NCBI GenBank assembly: GCA_964019055.1
Contig: OZ025221.1
Location: 6,111,968 to 6,175,967 of the forward strand
DNA from: Anthopleura xanthogrammica
Taxonomy: Eukaryota; Cnidaria; Anthozoa; Actiniaria; Actiniidae
Reading direction: 5' to 3'
DNA: 64,000 nucleotides
The notes under the pieces were generated by a model. It did not search any database. It was not told where the DNA came from and worked only from the letters and a program-made list of their open reading frames with translations. Shown piece by piece: positions 47,901 through 60,400 of this stretch (the first letter of the stretch is position 1; every line of letters starts with the position of its first letter). Both the position numbers and the translations under genes were made by a program.

Positions 47901-49904
47901 TATTTGCAGCCTTGTATTCACATTCTTTTCATGTGCAACCATTAAAGAAAGAAATAATACTCTAAGGGAATGACACATGGTTTGACACGGGAAAACATTA
48001 TGCCTAAGCTAAAAGGCTCAATTTTTCAGAAAAAAGTTTCATTTGAATTTCCATATGTTGGCTTTTAAAGGAAATACAAGGTATTTGGGCTTCCTGTGCC
48101 TAACATTATCCAATAATATCCTTTATTTACAGATGGTATATGTCGCATAAGTAAAGAAGAAGGTCTGGGTAGCCTGTGGAATGGCATTGGGTCTTCTGTT
48201 TTCCTTGCTGGGAACCCTGCCATCCAGTTTATGGTTTATGAGAGTATTAAAAGGTTTCTAAGAAGAAGTGGGAAAAAGGTAATAGGGATGACTGGGGAAA
48301 CCAAATACGATGGAAATGCATGGAATGAATCGGGAACAAGAAATAGAAGGAAGAATGGAAAGAAATGAAAAGGAAGTAGAAGGGTTGACTGAGAAAACTG
48401 CAAAAAATGAAAATAAAATGGGAACAAAAAGAAGGAATATGGAAGGAAAGATGGGAAGATGGGAAGGGAAGAAAGAAGGAAGGATGGAGGAAGAATTGGT
48501 GTAATGGAGTATATAATAAAAAAGTTCCTTAGAAGAAGTGACAACCATGGCACTTTATTGATCAAAGCAAATGAATGGAAATGAATAAAAGAAACAAATG
48601 CATGAATGGATGGATAGTTGTATGATTGAGTAAATGAATATATTTATTAATTGTGACATAATACACTAAAAAATAGATATTGATATAAAGACTAACTAAA
48701 AAAAATTCTAAAATAGTTGAACGTTTTCAACTGAAGTCATCATCACAAAAGCCTTTATATCAATAATTAATTAATTACTAATTAATGGAATGGATAAGTG
48801 AAATAATGAATGAGCAAATAGACAAATGAATGAATAAAAAATAAAGTATGATAGATTAAAAATGGACGAATAAAAAGAAAAGAGCTGATCATTTCATTGT
48901 TTCATCTTATGTAATTTTTTTCTTGCAGAAACTGACTGCATCAGAGTTCTTTTTGATTGGAGCAGCAGCTAAAGCCGTAGCTACAGTAGTTACTTACCCA
49001 CTACAGATTGCACAGTGTAAACAAAGGGTAAGTTGTAAAATATAATAACTATTATTAATAATAAATAACTTGTTAACAGTGCTTCCCAATCACATCCTCA
49101 AAATCATACTATTTTCCATTGTGACCAAGTAGGTTTTGGTGGAAGTCAATCATAGTGTTTCCATGACATTGTTGGAAAACACAGTTTTTGTTGCACATGC
49201 CTTTAGAATGTCATGCAATTGCCTTGATTGACAGTAAATTGCATGATTCCATGTATGTGATTGGAAAGCACTGGAAACCCCTAATTTCTGATGGAGCTTA
49301 AATTCAGACTGCAAACCTTCTAATGTTAGTTCATTTTACTTTTACTTTTAAGGCCGGCTGTGAAAGATATAAACAACATAGTAATCTGCTTTCTTTACTG
49401 GCAAAACTGATAAGGTATGAAAAATAGATGTCTGAGTATAGTGAGATGATGATGATGATGATAATGATGATAATTATGATGATGATGTTGATGATGATAA
49501 TATGATGATGTTGATGATAATAATGATGATAATGATGATGATAATTATGATGGTGATGATGATAATTATGATAATGATGATGGTGATGATGATGAATATG
49601 TTGATTATGAAGTTTGATTGTGATGAGCTAGCTAGTTATACATGTACAGTCATTGTCAGAAAGGTTGTCCTGTGAAAAAAGACTTAAAAACCAAAAGAAG
49701 TGAATGATGAACAAAGATAACCCAATACTATAAATTCAAACTAATTGTTTTTTTTCTTCCTACAGAGAGCAAGGCATTCTGGGACTGTACAAGGGTCTTG
49801 AAGCTAAATTACTACAGACTGTTTCAACGGCTGCATTAATGTTCCTCGCTTATGAAAAGATTGCTGCTTTTATATTTGCACTGGGAAGAAAGATCAAATC
49901 TTAA
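44982..49904 (+). CDS. SLC25A17: SLC25A17/PMP34 peroxisomal cofactor carrier
   Basis: Mitochondrial-carrier-family protein of the peroxisomal membrane; PMP34 exchanges CoA, FAD and related nucleotides. Nine exons join in phase: 44982-45110, 45177-45237, 45329-45395, 46107-46261, 46917-47042, 48133-48278, 48929-49027, 49353-49414 and 49766-49904, giving 327 residues (human 307). The three carrier repeats are visible, with signatures [14 protein letters not shown] and PLQIAQ. PMP34-specific blocks: [79 protein letters not shown] and [20 protein letters not shown]. The extra length is an N-terminal extension of about 25 residues ([13 protein letters not shown]). AATAAA at 50149-50154 fits its 3' end. 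Identity is very secure. Confidence 0.95.
45822..45960. mobile_element. Hairpin MITE, ATAGAC ends
   Basis: ATAGACTCTCTTAATAAATC then CTACACTTCTTTATTTTCTG is mirrored by CAGAAAATAAAGCATTGTAG then GGTTTATTAAAAGTGTCTAT. It lies in SLC25A17 intron 3. Confidence 0.8.
46443..46745. repeat. CCTA/CCAC microsatellite-like tract
   Basis: Degenerate ACCTACC, CCCACC and ACTTACC units over 300 bp in SLC25A17 intron 4. Open frames rich in Thr/Pro/Leu/Tyr across it are artefacts. Confidence 0.8.
47207..47464. mobile_element. Foldback MITE
   Basis: TATACACCTATTTCAAAAGC then GTTTGTCGCAGCTGAAACAA is mirrored by TTGCTTTTGGCTGCGACAAC then CTTTTTTGAAATAGTTGTATA. It lies in SLC25A17 intron 5. Confidence 0.75.
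47655..48020. mobile_element. Foldback element related to 9425-9595
   Basis: CATGTGTCATTCTCTTGAGA at the left and GGGAATGACACATGG then GGGAAAACATTATGCCTAAG at the right mirror each other. The GAATGACACATGGT word also occurs near 26677 and, degenerate, in the 9425 element. Confidence 0.6.
48279..48928. other. SLC25A17 intron 6
   Basis: Starts with about 200 bp of strongly purine-biased sequence (GAAGGAAGAATGGAAAGAAA-like, 48300-48500), then AT-rich sequence with GAATGAAT words. The purine tract could form triplex DNA. No gene is seen. Confidence 0.6.
49441..49610. repeat. (GAT)n imperfect microsatellite
   Basis: GATGATGATGATGATAATGA-type units over about 170 bp in the last SLC25A17 intron. 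Confidence 0.9.
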
Positions 49905-50439
49905 TGAACACTAAGCTGGGCTTGAATTAATTGCTAATGAATATCATAGAACTATAGTCTCTCAAAAGTAACATCATAAGCTCTACTTTATTTGTTCTGA
50001 CGTATATGACACTCAATTTTTAATTTTAATAATTTTGATCTGTTAGTTCACAATGGCATTTATGGACTTAACTTGCTATTCTGCCTGTATGTTGACAAGG
50101 CTGAATATCTAATTTATTTTTAGGATGATAACTGAATATTTAACATTAAATAAACAGCAACCCAAATCATTGACATTTTTTGTACTTACTTACTTACTGT
50201 CCAATATGCCTAACTGCATGGACCGCGGTGCACCCTAAAAAGTCTTGGGGCTATATATATACGAGTCTTGTATGGGAAAAAGTGGTGGGGCTAAGATCAA
50301 AAAATATAAGAGACTAGTATTGGAAAGGGGAAAAGTGTTAGGGCTATAGCCCTACCAGCCCCACCCTGGTGCAGTTCTTGAACTGCCATGTAGGGCAGCA
50401 ACAAAGGATAAACATTTTTTGTACATGTAATAGCATTAC

Positions 50440-50582
50440 TATAGACCCTTTTCATGTCACATCAAATTGAAGCAGGTCAATTTGGAGGACAAAACAAAAG
50501 AATTTCAATCTCCAGAGAATTGCACCCTCTTGTTTTGTCCTCCAAATTGAGCTGCATTCCGAAGTGCTGCAAAGAGTCTATC
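50440..50582. mobile_element. Foldback MITE, TATAGACCC ends
   Basis: TATAGACCCTTTTCATGTCA at the left and GCAAAGAGTCTATCG at the right. Inner arms: CAATTTGGAGGACAAAACAA and TTGTTTTGTCCTCCAAATTG. Same subfamily as 62655-62788, sharing GAGCTGCATT and CAAAAGAATTTC. Confidence 0.75.
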
Positions 50583-50988
50583 GCTATGGTGCTATAGGTA
50601 CTTCAGTATAGGTGCTATGATGATACAGTGATTGACAATCGATGCATCACAGCCCCCTTAATAATAAGACAGAAAACACCACACCCTCTTTTTTAAATGT
50701 GAAGCAAATAGCCAAGTTGCAGCCAAAACGTTTTCTGGTCCATGGAGAACTGTCCAGCTAAAAGGCGCTTTTTCTGCTGGGCATATTTCATATACTGAGG
50801 TTGTTATCTCTGTAATAATACAGCCCAGACAATTTTAGTTCTGCTCAGCTAGGTTCAGTTTATAGCTGTTAATATCTTTTCCAAGATTTTCTTCTGGTGG
50901 CTTAGTTCACTGTTAAGGTATTGCATTCTGTCGAACAAAAGGAAACAATTTGAAACCAAATTTTATCGATACCTGAAACAACTCTAGG

Positions 50989-51245
50989 CTGATCTATGTC
51001 AAGACATGGCTAACTCACAGATGGAACCCTAAAACAACCTCTGGGCTGATCTAAGTAAGGGCATGACTAACTCACAGATCGAACCCTGAAACAACCTCTA
51101 GCTTAGCTGATCTAAGTCAAGGCATGGCTAACTCACAGATCAAACCCTGAAACAACCTCTGGGCTGATCTAAGTCAGGGCATGGCTAACTCACAGATCAA
51201 ACCCTAAAACAACCTCTTTATGGGCTGATCTAAGTCAGGGCTTAA
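50989..51245 (-). repeat. 57-bp tandem repeat, short array (about 4 units)
   Basis: Units of AACCTCTGGGCTGATCTAAG then TCAGGGCATGGCTAACTCAC then AGATCGAACCCTGAAAC. This is the exact inverse of the array at 61615-62355. One unit carries an extra TTAGC or TTTA insertion. Confidence 0.9.
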
Positions 51246-51479
51246 ATTCGAGCTTAAATTTGCCCCAACCCGAACAAAATCCACACCCCCATGTGTGTTT
51301 TATATAAGATGTGAAGAAGATTGAAATAAATGGGTTGCCCCTGCCCACAAAAGATCTCTACCACCTTTTGTCCTGTGCACCTTATTATTTTGAAAGAAAA
51401 TGGATTTCCCCCTTTCCTCCCATTCCCCCAACCCCCCAAAAAATCTGAATGTTAAAGAAAATGGGCCAGTACCACCTAG

Positions 51480-54400
51480 CTAGAAACCATAGAGCAGACT
51501 GTACCTTTCTTCTTGTATTTGTAATTTATTGTCTAGGTCCTCTGTCATCCTGTGCCATACTTCAGACAGGTCAGTATCAGGTGCTTTGTGGTTTGTACTG
51601 AACAGACGTTTATTCAATCGGCCCTGAGATACAAAACACAACAATTCAGTAAGCAAAAAATCCTAAGCCGTTACTGTTACTTTCATAAACATGCAAACTC
51701 GGTAGCTGCAAGCTGCACGCTGAAATTTGGTTTTTGGCTTCCGTCCATCAAAAATAATCAGTCGGTACCTTTTATATTTTTGACTGGCGGCAGTGAAAAA
51801 CCAAATTCCAACGGGAAACTTGCAACTACAGAGTTCGCATGTTTATGAAAATAGCAGTAAATCCGTAATATCGTAATATTGTAATATTGTTGTGTGCAAG
51901 GAGGGAGTCGAGCGCAGTGGCTTCCACATGCAAAGCTTCACAGGAAGTAACGTCATCTTCAACGCCATTTTGACGCATGAGGTCACTTTAAATACAAGTT
52001 GTGTTCGTCAACATCCTTTCTACATAGAAAAGTGTATTGAATGAGAGAAAGAGCAAAATGAAAAGGAACACTTTTAACAAATATGCTTTTTTCCTGTCCT
52101 TTGTAATGGGGTAATAATGATCTAAAGTTATTCCATCGTGTGGGCCATCCTACCCTGCGTAGCGGCGCTTTGGGGCAATCCCCCTCCCCTCCCCGTCCTG
52201 CTCCCCTTCTTCCTCCCTCAAAGTGCCGCTACGCAGGCTAGGGTCACGCTAACTAATAAGAGATACCGCATACACTAGTCGCAGAGACATACCTTAAGTT
52301 TTTGTAACGCTGATCGTGGTTTTTCATTTGGCTTCGTGACTGTTTTGGGTCGATGGAAACGTTTTAACAACCAAAAAGGCAGCTTCTCTTCAAATTCGTA
52401 AATGCAGTCGATCTGTTACGGCAAGATAACGTACCACTGGTTAAGTCCCAATTTTGACATACCTCTTCAGACCCTCAGGGGTTAAGGAGAGAGAAGGGAG
52501 ACTCCAGCAGAAGTGAAAAATGGAGATTTGTATAGCACGATACTGAATCACTGATGAGTCCCACTTCTGACACCATTTCAATAGACCATTTTCGAGATGT
52601 GCGAGCGCTTTCAAAAACATCGCAGGCACAGACATGATCTCGAGGCATTTTCGGGCAGAGTCAATAGCGCGCGTGATCTTGCCCGAAAATGCCTCTTTTT
52701 CATGTCTGTGCCTGCGATGTTTTTGAAAGCGCTCGCGCATCTCGAAAATGGTCTATTAATACCTCTTCAGCTCCTCAGGGGTTAAGGAGAGAGAGAAGGG
52801 TGACCCCAGCAGAAGTGAAAAATCGAGATTTGTATAGCACGATACTGAATCACTGATGAGTCCCACTTCTGACACCATTTCTGTACCCCAGCCTTATTAC
52901 TCAGCTAACACCCTTCATGACTTGACTGATCGATAAAGGGTCATTCAGTACCTGTATTGCCAGTCTTTTAAGCTCTGCATTCTTTTGGATTGAATCGATG
53001 TCACCGACAGCCAGACCGATCTAAAACAGCAAGAAGTTAGAAAACAAGATATTTTTTCAAAATATTTTAGGCACCCGTTTATGTGTTAGGTGGGTAGCGC
53101 CCCACTAGTTGGCCGCCTAATCATTTGGTCGATCGAGTTTGTCATATTTGTTCAGTAGCACTATAACGCTATCCCGGTGGGTGACGCTTGACAGTTGGCT
53201 ACTCAGCACTGATAAACTTGGGGCCCTCTTTTGTTGGTCATTGGTCATGGTTGGTCGGTGTGGGTCAACCAGTCAAACTACATCATGCGTTAAAGATCTG
53301 TTCGTGTCATCAGAAGCTATACTTACCATGAGGTTCATTAACACGATGGGTAGGATGATACAGAATGACCAAAACACGTAACGAGCGCAGCTACCCATCC
53401 ATAGTGGCTCGTCGATGAAGAACCTGCTATACTCGATCTCACCTATTGTCATCACCATCACCTTGATGAATGATAGCGGTATAGTACCAAATGGATCCTG
53501 AACAAAGCATACACCAACATCAATTATAATTATAAATTATACTTCTAGGCAACTAGCTATACTTCGAAACGTCCAGGTTTTTGGCATCCATCAATCAAAT
53601 TTCCAGCGGTCTGAGTAAGTAGTAGATAGTAGATCGTTTTTATTAAGGACATATTCTTGTGTAAATAGATTAACTCCTCATCTGGTTCCAACTTAGCCTG
53701 CGTAGCAGGCCCTCGTGAAGGGAGATGGACTGGGGAGGAGGGGGGAAGATGGAGGGCCTGCAGACAAACCCCGCTTTTTTAACATTGCCAAGCAGCGGGG
53801 GGAAAACCCAAACGACTGCTACGCAGGCTAAACATTCTATTCCATGTAAAATAATCTAAAATACATCTCTTTCTAGATTCTTTTCCTTGAGATGAAGATT
53901 ATTCAATCTCCGTTTCAGACGGAATCTGTCCATCAAGTAGTTCGTGAGTAAAAATATTCAGTATATAATATAAAGTTTGAACCAAGAGATAAATATTAGA
54001 TCACAAAGGGCCTTACATCTGTAACATCTGTACCATTCTCGTATGGCAAACCAAGAAATGCTCTCTGAAATTACAGAAAAATAACTTTATTATATTATTA
54101 AAAATAATGCAAAGAATGGTCCCATGATCAGAACACAGCCCAAGTAATAATAAATAGATCAATCGTTGTATTTATCCACGGAAGGGTTTTAAGCTAGAAA
54201 CTTGAGGGGCCGTGTTTTCTCCATACACACTGCTTACTACACTCCTTAATTACTACACCAAAGTTTGCGCTTCAGGAAGAGGTTTAGCGTATGACGTGGC
54301 GTCCCTTAATAATTTGGTAATAATTCAGTAAAAAAGGTAGGGGGGCTCACCGTTGTTATTTTTACGATATAGCCGATCGAAATCGTTTTGGCAACGAGCG

Positions 54401-57400
54401 TGACGGAGTTTGATCTTGAAAAACATAGGTCACGCGCGCGCTGTCACGCTATATGCGCAGAACAGATGCGCACAAACAATGCCCGCGAACGTCTTTAAAC
54501 AATCTTACAAGGTCAGTATCACTCACGTTAAGTTTTCTTGATAACAACAGCCTGAAAACGAGAGCATAGACGAAGAATATTATCATGAAAAGACTGACAA
54601 CCTGAAAACCAAAGCAAAAATACACTTATGAATACCAACTAGTATCGCAATTCTCTTAAAAGTTTGATCGGGACAGAGCCGCCAATATAAACCCGTATTG
54701 TCGGCTCAGAATTACCGCGAGATAGGAGAAACTGCTTGTAGTCTAGAAAATGGGCATAACAAGAGGAGTAGAGATAGATAAGACCAGTTACCTTACCTTG
54801 ATAACAGTTTTTAATACTTCAAACAGCATAGTCACGAATATTCCAGACTGAAATAAACTATAAAGATGCGTAGAAAACTCTTTTTAAAATGGCTTCTTGT
54901 GGTTAACGGACCCCTGTCTAATATGGACACCCTACTATAGACCTTTTTCGAATATGGCGTCTTTGACGTCAAACGAGGAGAATGAGAATGTCCCGGATGT
55001 CGAAACCCAATGATTTCCACCAGCAGCATCCGGGACTGGAATGCCCCAGATTTCAAAACACAATCATCATTACTCATGAAATCCGGGACAATCTAGGACT
55101 CCTCGTTCGACGTCATAGACGCCATATTCGAAAAGGGTCTATTACAGCCTTGAGATTCAATCTTAAGAAAATAACAAATACGATCTCTACAATTTGCGCT
55201 GAATATTGTTTTTATATGAAACCAAATCACAATTGCTATCGTTTTGGCCGGCGTCCCCTAAATTAAAGTGCCTATCAACCCTGACGGTTTAGTTTGAAAA
55301 TCACTTCTACATGTAGGATATAGTACGATGACACAGTTTTACAGGATATGGACTTCTCATTTCAGAGATAATGATAATGATAACAACCTCATTTCTTCAA
55401 GTACAGTTTGGTTTCAGACTTACATCGTCTACCGTTACTGCATGTGCTATGCTTACTGATGATATTCTACGTTTGATAGACAATGGGATAGTAACTGGTA
55501 GCATGTTCTTGGACCTCACAAAACGATTCGACACCGTCAACCGCAACATTTTTCTGCAGAAACTACGTGCTGTTGGCGCTGATGACAACGCTTGGTTTAG
55601 TTATTTTCATTCAGAAAGATCACAAGTGACTTGCTCATGTCTATTTTAAACCAGCCTATATTCCTATTGGTGTTGCGCAAGTATCGATTTTAGGACCTTT
55701 TCTATTTACAGGGACGTAGCCAGGGACCCAGGGACCGCCCCCTCCTCCATCGTGTTGCCGTTTTTTTGGGTTTGCGACTTTTTGGTCGGCCGATTTTGGA
55801 TATTTTGGATACCCCAGAATATGATTTTGGATACTCCAGAATATGATTTTGGATACCCCAGAATATGATTTTGGATACTCCAGAATATGATTTTGGATAC
55901 TCCAGAATATGATTTCGGATACTCCAGAATATGATTTTGGATACTCCAGAATATGATTTTGGATACTCCAGAATATGATTTTGGATACCCCAGAATATGA
56001 TTTTGGATACCCCAGAATATGATTTTGGATACTCCAGAATATGATTTTGGATACCCCAGAATATGATTTTGGATACTCCAGAATATGATTTTGGATACTC
56101 CAGAATATGATTTTGGATACTCCAGAATATGATTTTGGATACCCCAGAATATGATTTTGGATACTCCAGAATATGATTTTGGATACTCCAGAATATGATT
56201 TTGGATACCCCAGAATATGATTTTGGATACTCCAGAATATGATTTTGGATACTCCAGAATATGATTTTGGATACCCCAGAATATGATTTTGGATACCCCA
56301 GAATATGATTTTGGATACCCCAGAATATGATTTTGGATACCCCAGAATATGATTTTGGATACTCCAGAATATGATTTTGGATACCCCAGAATATGATTTT
56401 GGATACCCCAGAATATGATTTTGGATACCCCAGAATATGATTTTGGATACTCCAGAATATGATTTTGGATACTCCAGAATATGATTTTGGATACTCCAGA
56501 ATATGATTTTGGATACCCCAGAATATGATTTTGGATACTCCAGAATATGATTTATGATACTCCAGAATATGATTTTGGATACCCCAGAATATGATTTTGG
56601 ATACTCCAGAATATGATTTTGGATACTCCAGAATATGATTTTGGATACTCCAGAATATGATTTTGGATACCCCAGAATATGATTTTGGATACCCCAGAAT
56701 ATGATTTTGGATACCCCAGAATATGATTTTGGATACCCCAGAATATGATTTTGGATACCCCAGAATATGATTTTGGATACTCCAGAATATGATTTTGGAT
56801 ACTCCAGAATATGATTTTGGATACTCCAGAATATGATTTTGGATACCCCAGAATATGATTTTGGATACTCCAGAATATGATTTTGGATACTCCAGAATAT
56901 GATTTTGGATACCCCAGAATATGATTTTGGATACTCCAGAATATGATTTTGGATACTCCAGAATATGATTTTGGATACCCCAGAATATGATTTTGGATAC
57001 CCCAGAATATGATTTTGGATACCCCAGAATATGATTTTGGATACCCCAGAATATGATTTTGGATACCCCAGAATATGATTTTGGATACTCCAGAATATGA
57101 TTTTGGATACTCCAGAATATGATTTTGGATACCCCAGAATATGATTTTGGATACTCCAGAATATGATTTTGGATACCCCAGAATATGATTTTGGATACTC
57201 CAGAATATGATTTTGGATACTCCAGAATATGATTTTGGATACCCCAGAATATGATTTTGGATACTCCAGAATATGATTTTGGATACTCCAGAATATGATT
57301 TCGGATACTCCAGAATATGATTTCGGATACTCCAGAATATGATTTCGGATACTCCAGAATATGATTTCGGATACTCCAGAATATGATTTCGGATACTCCA

Positions 57401-60400
57401 GAATATGATTTCGGATACTCCAGAATATGATTTCGGATACTCCAGAATATGATTTCGGATACTCCAGAATATGATTTCGGATACTCCAGAATATGATTTC
57501 GGATACTCCAGAATATGATTTCGGATACTCCAGAATATGATTTTGGATACTCCAGAATATGATTTTGGATACTCCAGAATATGATTTTGGATACCCCAGA
57601 ATATGATTTTGGATACTCCAGAATATGATTTTGGATACTCCAGAATATGATTTCGGATACTCCAGAATATGATTTCGGATACTCCAGAATATGATTTTGG
57701 ATACTCCAGAATATGATTTCGGATACTCCAGAATATGATTTCGGATACTCCAGAATATGATTTTGGATACTCCAGAATATGATTTCGGATACTCCAGAAT
57801 ATGATTTCGGATACTCCAGAATATGATTTTGGATACTCCAGAATATGATTTCGGATACTCCAGAATATGATTTCGGATACTCCAGAATATGATTTTGGAT
57901 ACTCCAGAATATGATTTTGGATACTCCAGAATATGATTTTGGATACTCCAGAATATGATTTTGGATACTCCAGAATATGATTTTGGATACTCCAGAATAT
58001 GATTTTGGATACTCCAGAATATGATTTTGGATACTCCAGAATATGATTTTGGATACTCCAGAATATGATTTCGGATACTCCAGAATATGATTTCGGATAC
58101 TCCAGAATATGATTTTGGATACTCCAGAATATGATTTTGGATACTCCAGAATATGATTTTGGATACTCCAGAATATGATTTTGGATACTCCAGAATATGA
58201 TTTTGGATACTCCAGAATATGATTTTGGATACTCCAGAATATGATTTTGGATACTCCAGAATATGATTTCGGATACTCCAGAATATGATTTCGGATACTC
58301 CAGAATATGATTTTGGATACTCCAGAATATGATTTTGGATACTCCAGAATATGATTTTGGATACTCCAGAATATGATTTTGGATACTCCAGAATATGATT
58401 TTGGATACTCCAGAATATGATTTCGGATACTCCAGAATATGATTTCGGATACTCCAGAATATGATTTTGGATACTCCAGAATATGATTTTGGATACTCCA
58501 GAATATGATTTTGGATACTCCAGAATATGATTTTGGATACTCCAGAATATGATTTTGGATACTCCAGAATATGATTTCGGATACTCTACGTCGACGTCAT
58601 CTCATTTGCATTTTTAAATTTTAAACCTTTATATCTCTTAAATGAGAAGTCCTGTGATATCCTGTAAAACTGTGTCATCATATTATACCCTACATGTAGA
58701 AGTGGTTTTGAAACTAAACCGTCAGAGTTGACTTTTAACAGCCCCATGATTTAAACGCACCTACTCGTTACCTGTTTTGCGCGGAGCCTCGTACCTAATA
58801 AAGTCCAGACTTACGTTTGAAACTGTATTAGCATGGTCAGGTAAGCCAGTAATACTGAAATGACTGTTAAACTCCAGTAGTATGCGTTTTCTTCCCCGCT
58901 CAGTCGCATGGAGACAGCTATCAAAGAACACGAGAAGGTAGTCAACTCAACTACGTTGCTTGTCTCGATGTAATTCCATCTCTAGAATGTATGGAAGAAA
59001 AGCATTTTGGAACGGTCTTTAATATTAAAAGTCAAGTACCAAACATTTTGCTATACTCAATTTATTCTTAGCTCATCAACAGATCCGTCAACCCTTCTCT
59101 TCAGCCCGGCTCCCTTATTTCAACCATAGTTGATGGAGTGGAATGGTTTAGAAACCTATTGTTCTAGGCTTTTGTTTGGCTAGCGATGTTGAAACGTACC
59201 ATCACGTGATATTGACCGTGCACAATGAACCAAAGCAAGTATGGCTGAAACTACTAGTTTCCGTACTATTTTCATGTACGATCATTTTGAAAGTGTAAAA
59301 TTTTCATTCTAAGATTACAAAGAAGAGGATAAATGGTTATGCGCAGATTCAGTAAAGTTTCTAGATGATAAATAAGAAAGCGTACAAAAAGGGTGATTTC
59401 CTTTTCAATTAACAAATAATCTCTATCATAGAGGATTTATTAACAAATACCATCTATTTTAGAACATTTTGAGAAAAAAATGTCTGTATTCCTTGAGTTA
59501 CTATGAACAAACGCTGTAACTTTTCCTTCTCTGTGCACGGTCAACGTCATATAACAATGGAAAAAGTCGAACAAAAACCTAGAACAATAGGTTTCCAAAC
59601 CATTCCACTCCACTCCACTCTATGTTTCAACAGACATACCTCAGTGTACATCTGGTGGCCTTCAATACAAAGGTTGAATATCGAGATGGCAATGATCCCC
59701 AATTCAAATCCATAGATAACATGAGCTGAACAGTAATACTGTAAAGAGAAATAGCATAAAAGGTGGTTAAAGAAACTCTAGTTTTTCAATGAGTTTGAAC
59801 AACGCAGAACAGTGTGAAGGTGCAAATGAATGCTCAGTATAGGGCTGTTAAGTGTGACGTTAATTGAATGAAAAAACGACTTCCGGGTCCAAAACGAAAA
59901 GCAGTTCTAGAAAAATCCAATATACAAGGTCATCGTACAGTCTTTTCTCTATATTACTACACAGTCTGGGACTGTTAACTAGATCAAATAGCACCAAACA
60001 AAAGAGCAACAAACCATGACGTCTTTTGTTTGGTGTTTTTTGATTGAGATAACAGTCCCAGAATGCATTGCTGAGGCAGACTAGTAACAAAGACTATGAG
60101 GCAGCCATGTTGACTAGAACAATAGATTCACCCCAGTAGCCTCGCACTCAAGCTCTTCAGGATGAGGTTACGCGGTGTAAAACAAAGGTTTTTTTATTCT
60201 CATGGGAAAAAAATGCCCTCCTTGTATCATGCCGTGTTTTTTGAATCAAATCATTGGTTATGGATTACCTCTTGTTCTTTATCATTCGTAATATTCCTCA
60301 TTTGGTTTATGTGTCGGCTGCTGTACAGCTCCCTTTGACAAACGACATACTGACTCAGTGTTATCAAAAATATCACGTGCAGAGCTGCGGCGGCGTAGAA

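Larger units (their letters stand above)
49905..51479. other. Convergent intergenic region SLC25A17 / TRPA-like gene
   Basis: 1.6 kb. Holds the SLC25A17 3' UTR and its AATAAA (50149-50154), a foldback at 50440-50582 and a short 57-bp-unit array (50989-51245). TTTATT at 50113-50118 is a possible minus-strand polyadenylation signal, but it is 1.4 kb from the provisional TRPA stop. Confidence 0.65.

Noticed and set aside
48236..48565. 109-codon minus-strand frame rich in Phe, Ser and Leu
   Set aside because: Complement of the purine-rich tract and of SLC25A17 exon 6; no domain.
55800..58587. Repeat array considered as a CRISPR
   Set aside because: The 22-bp units abut without spacers and the context is an animal intron, so it is a satellite.
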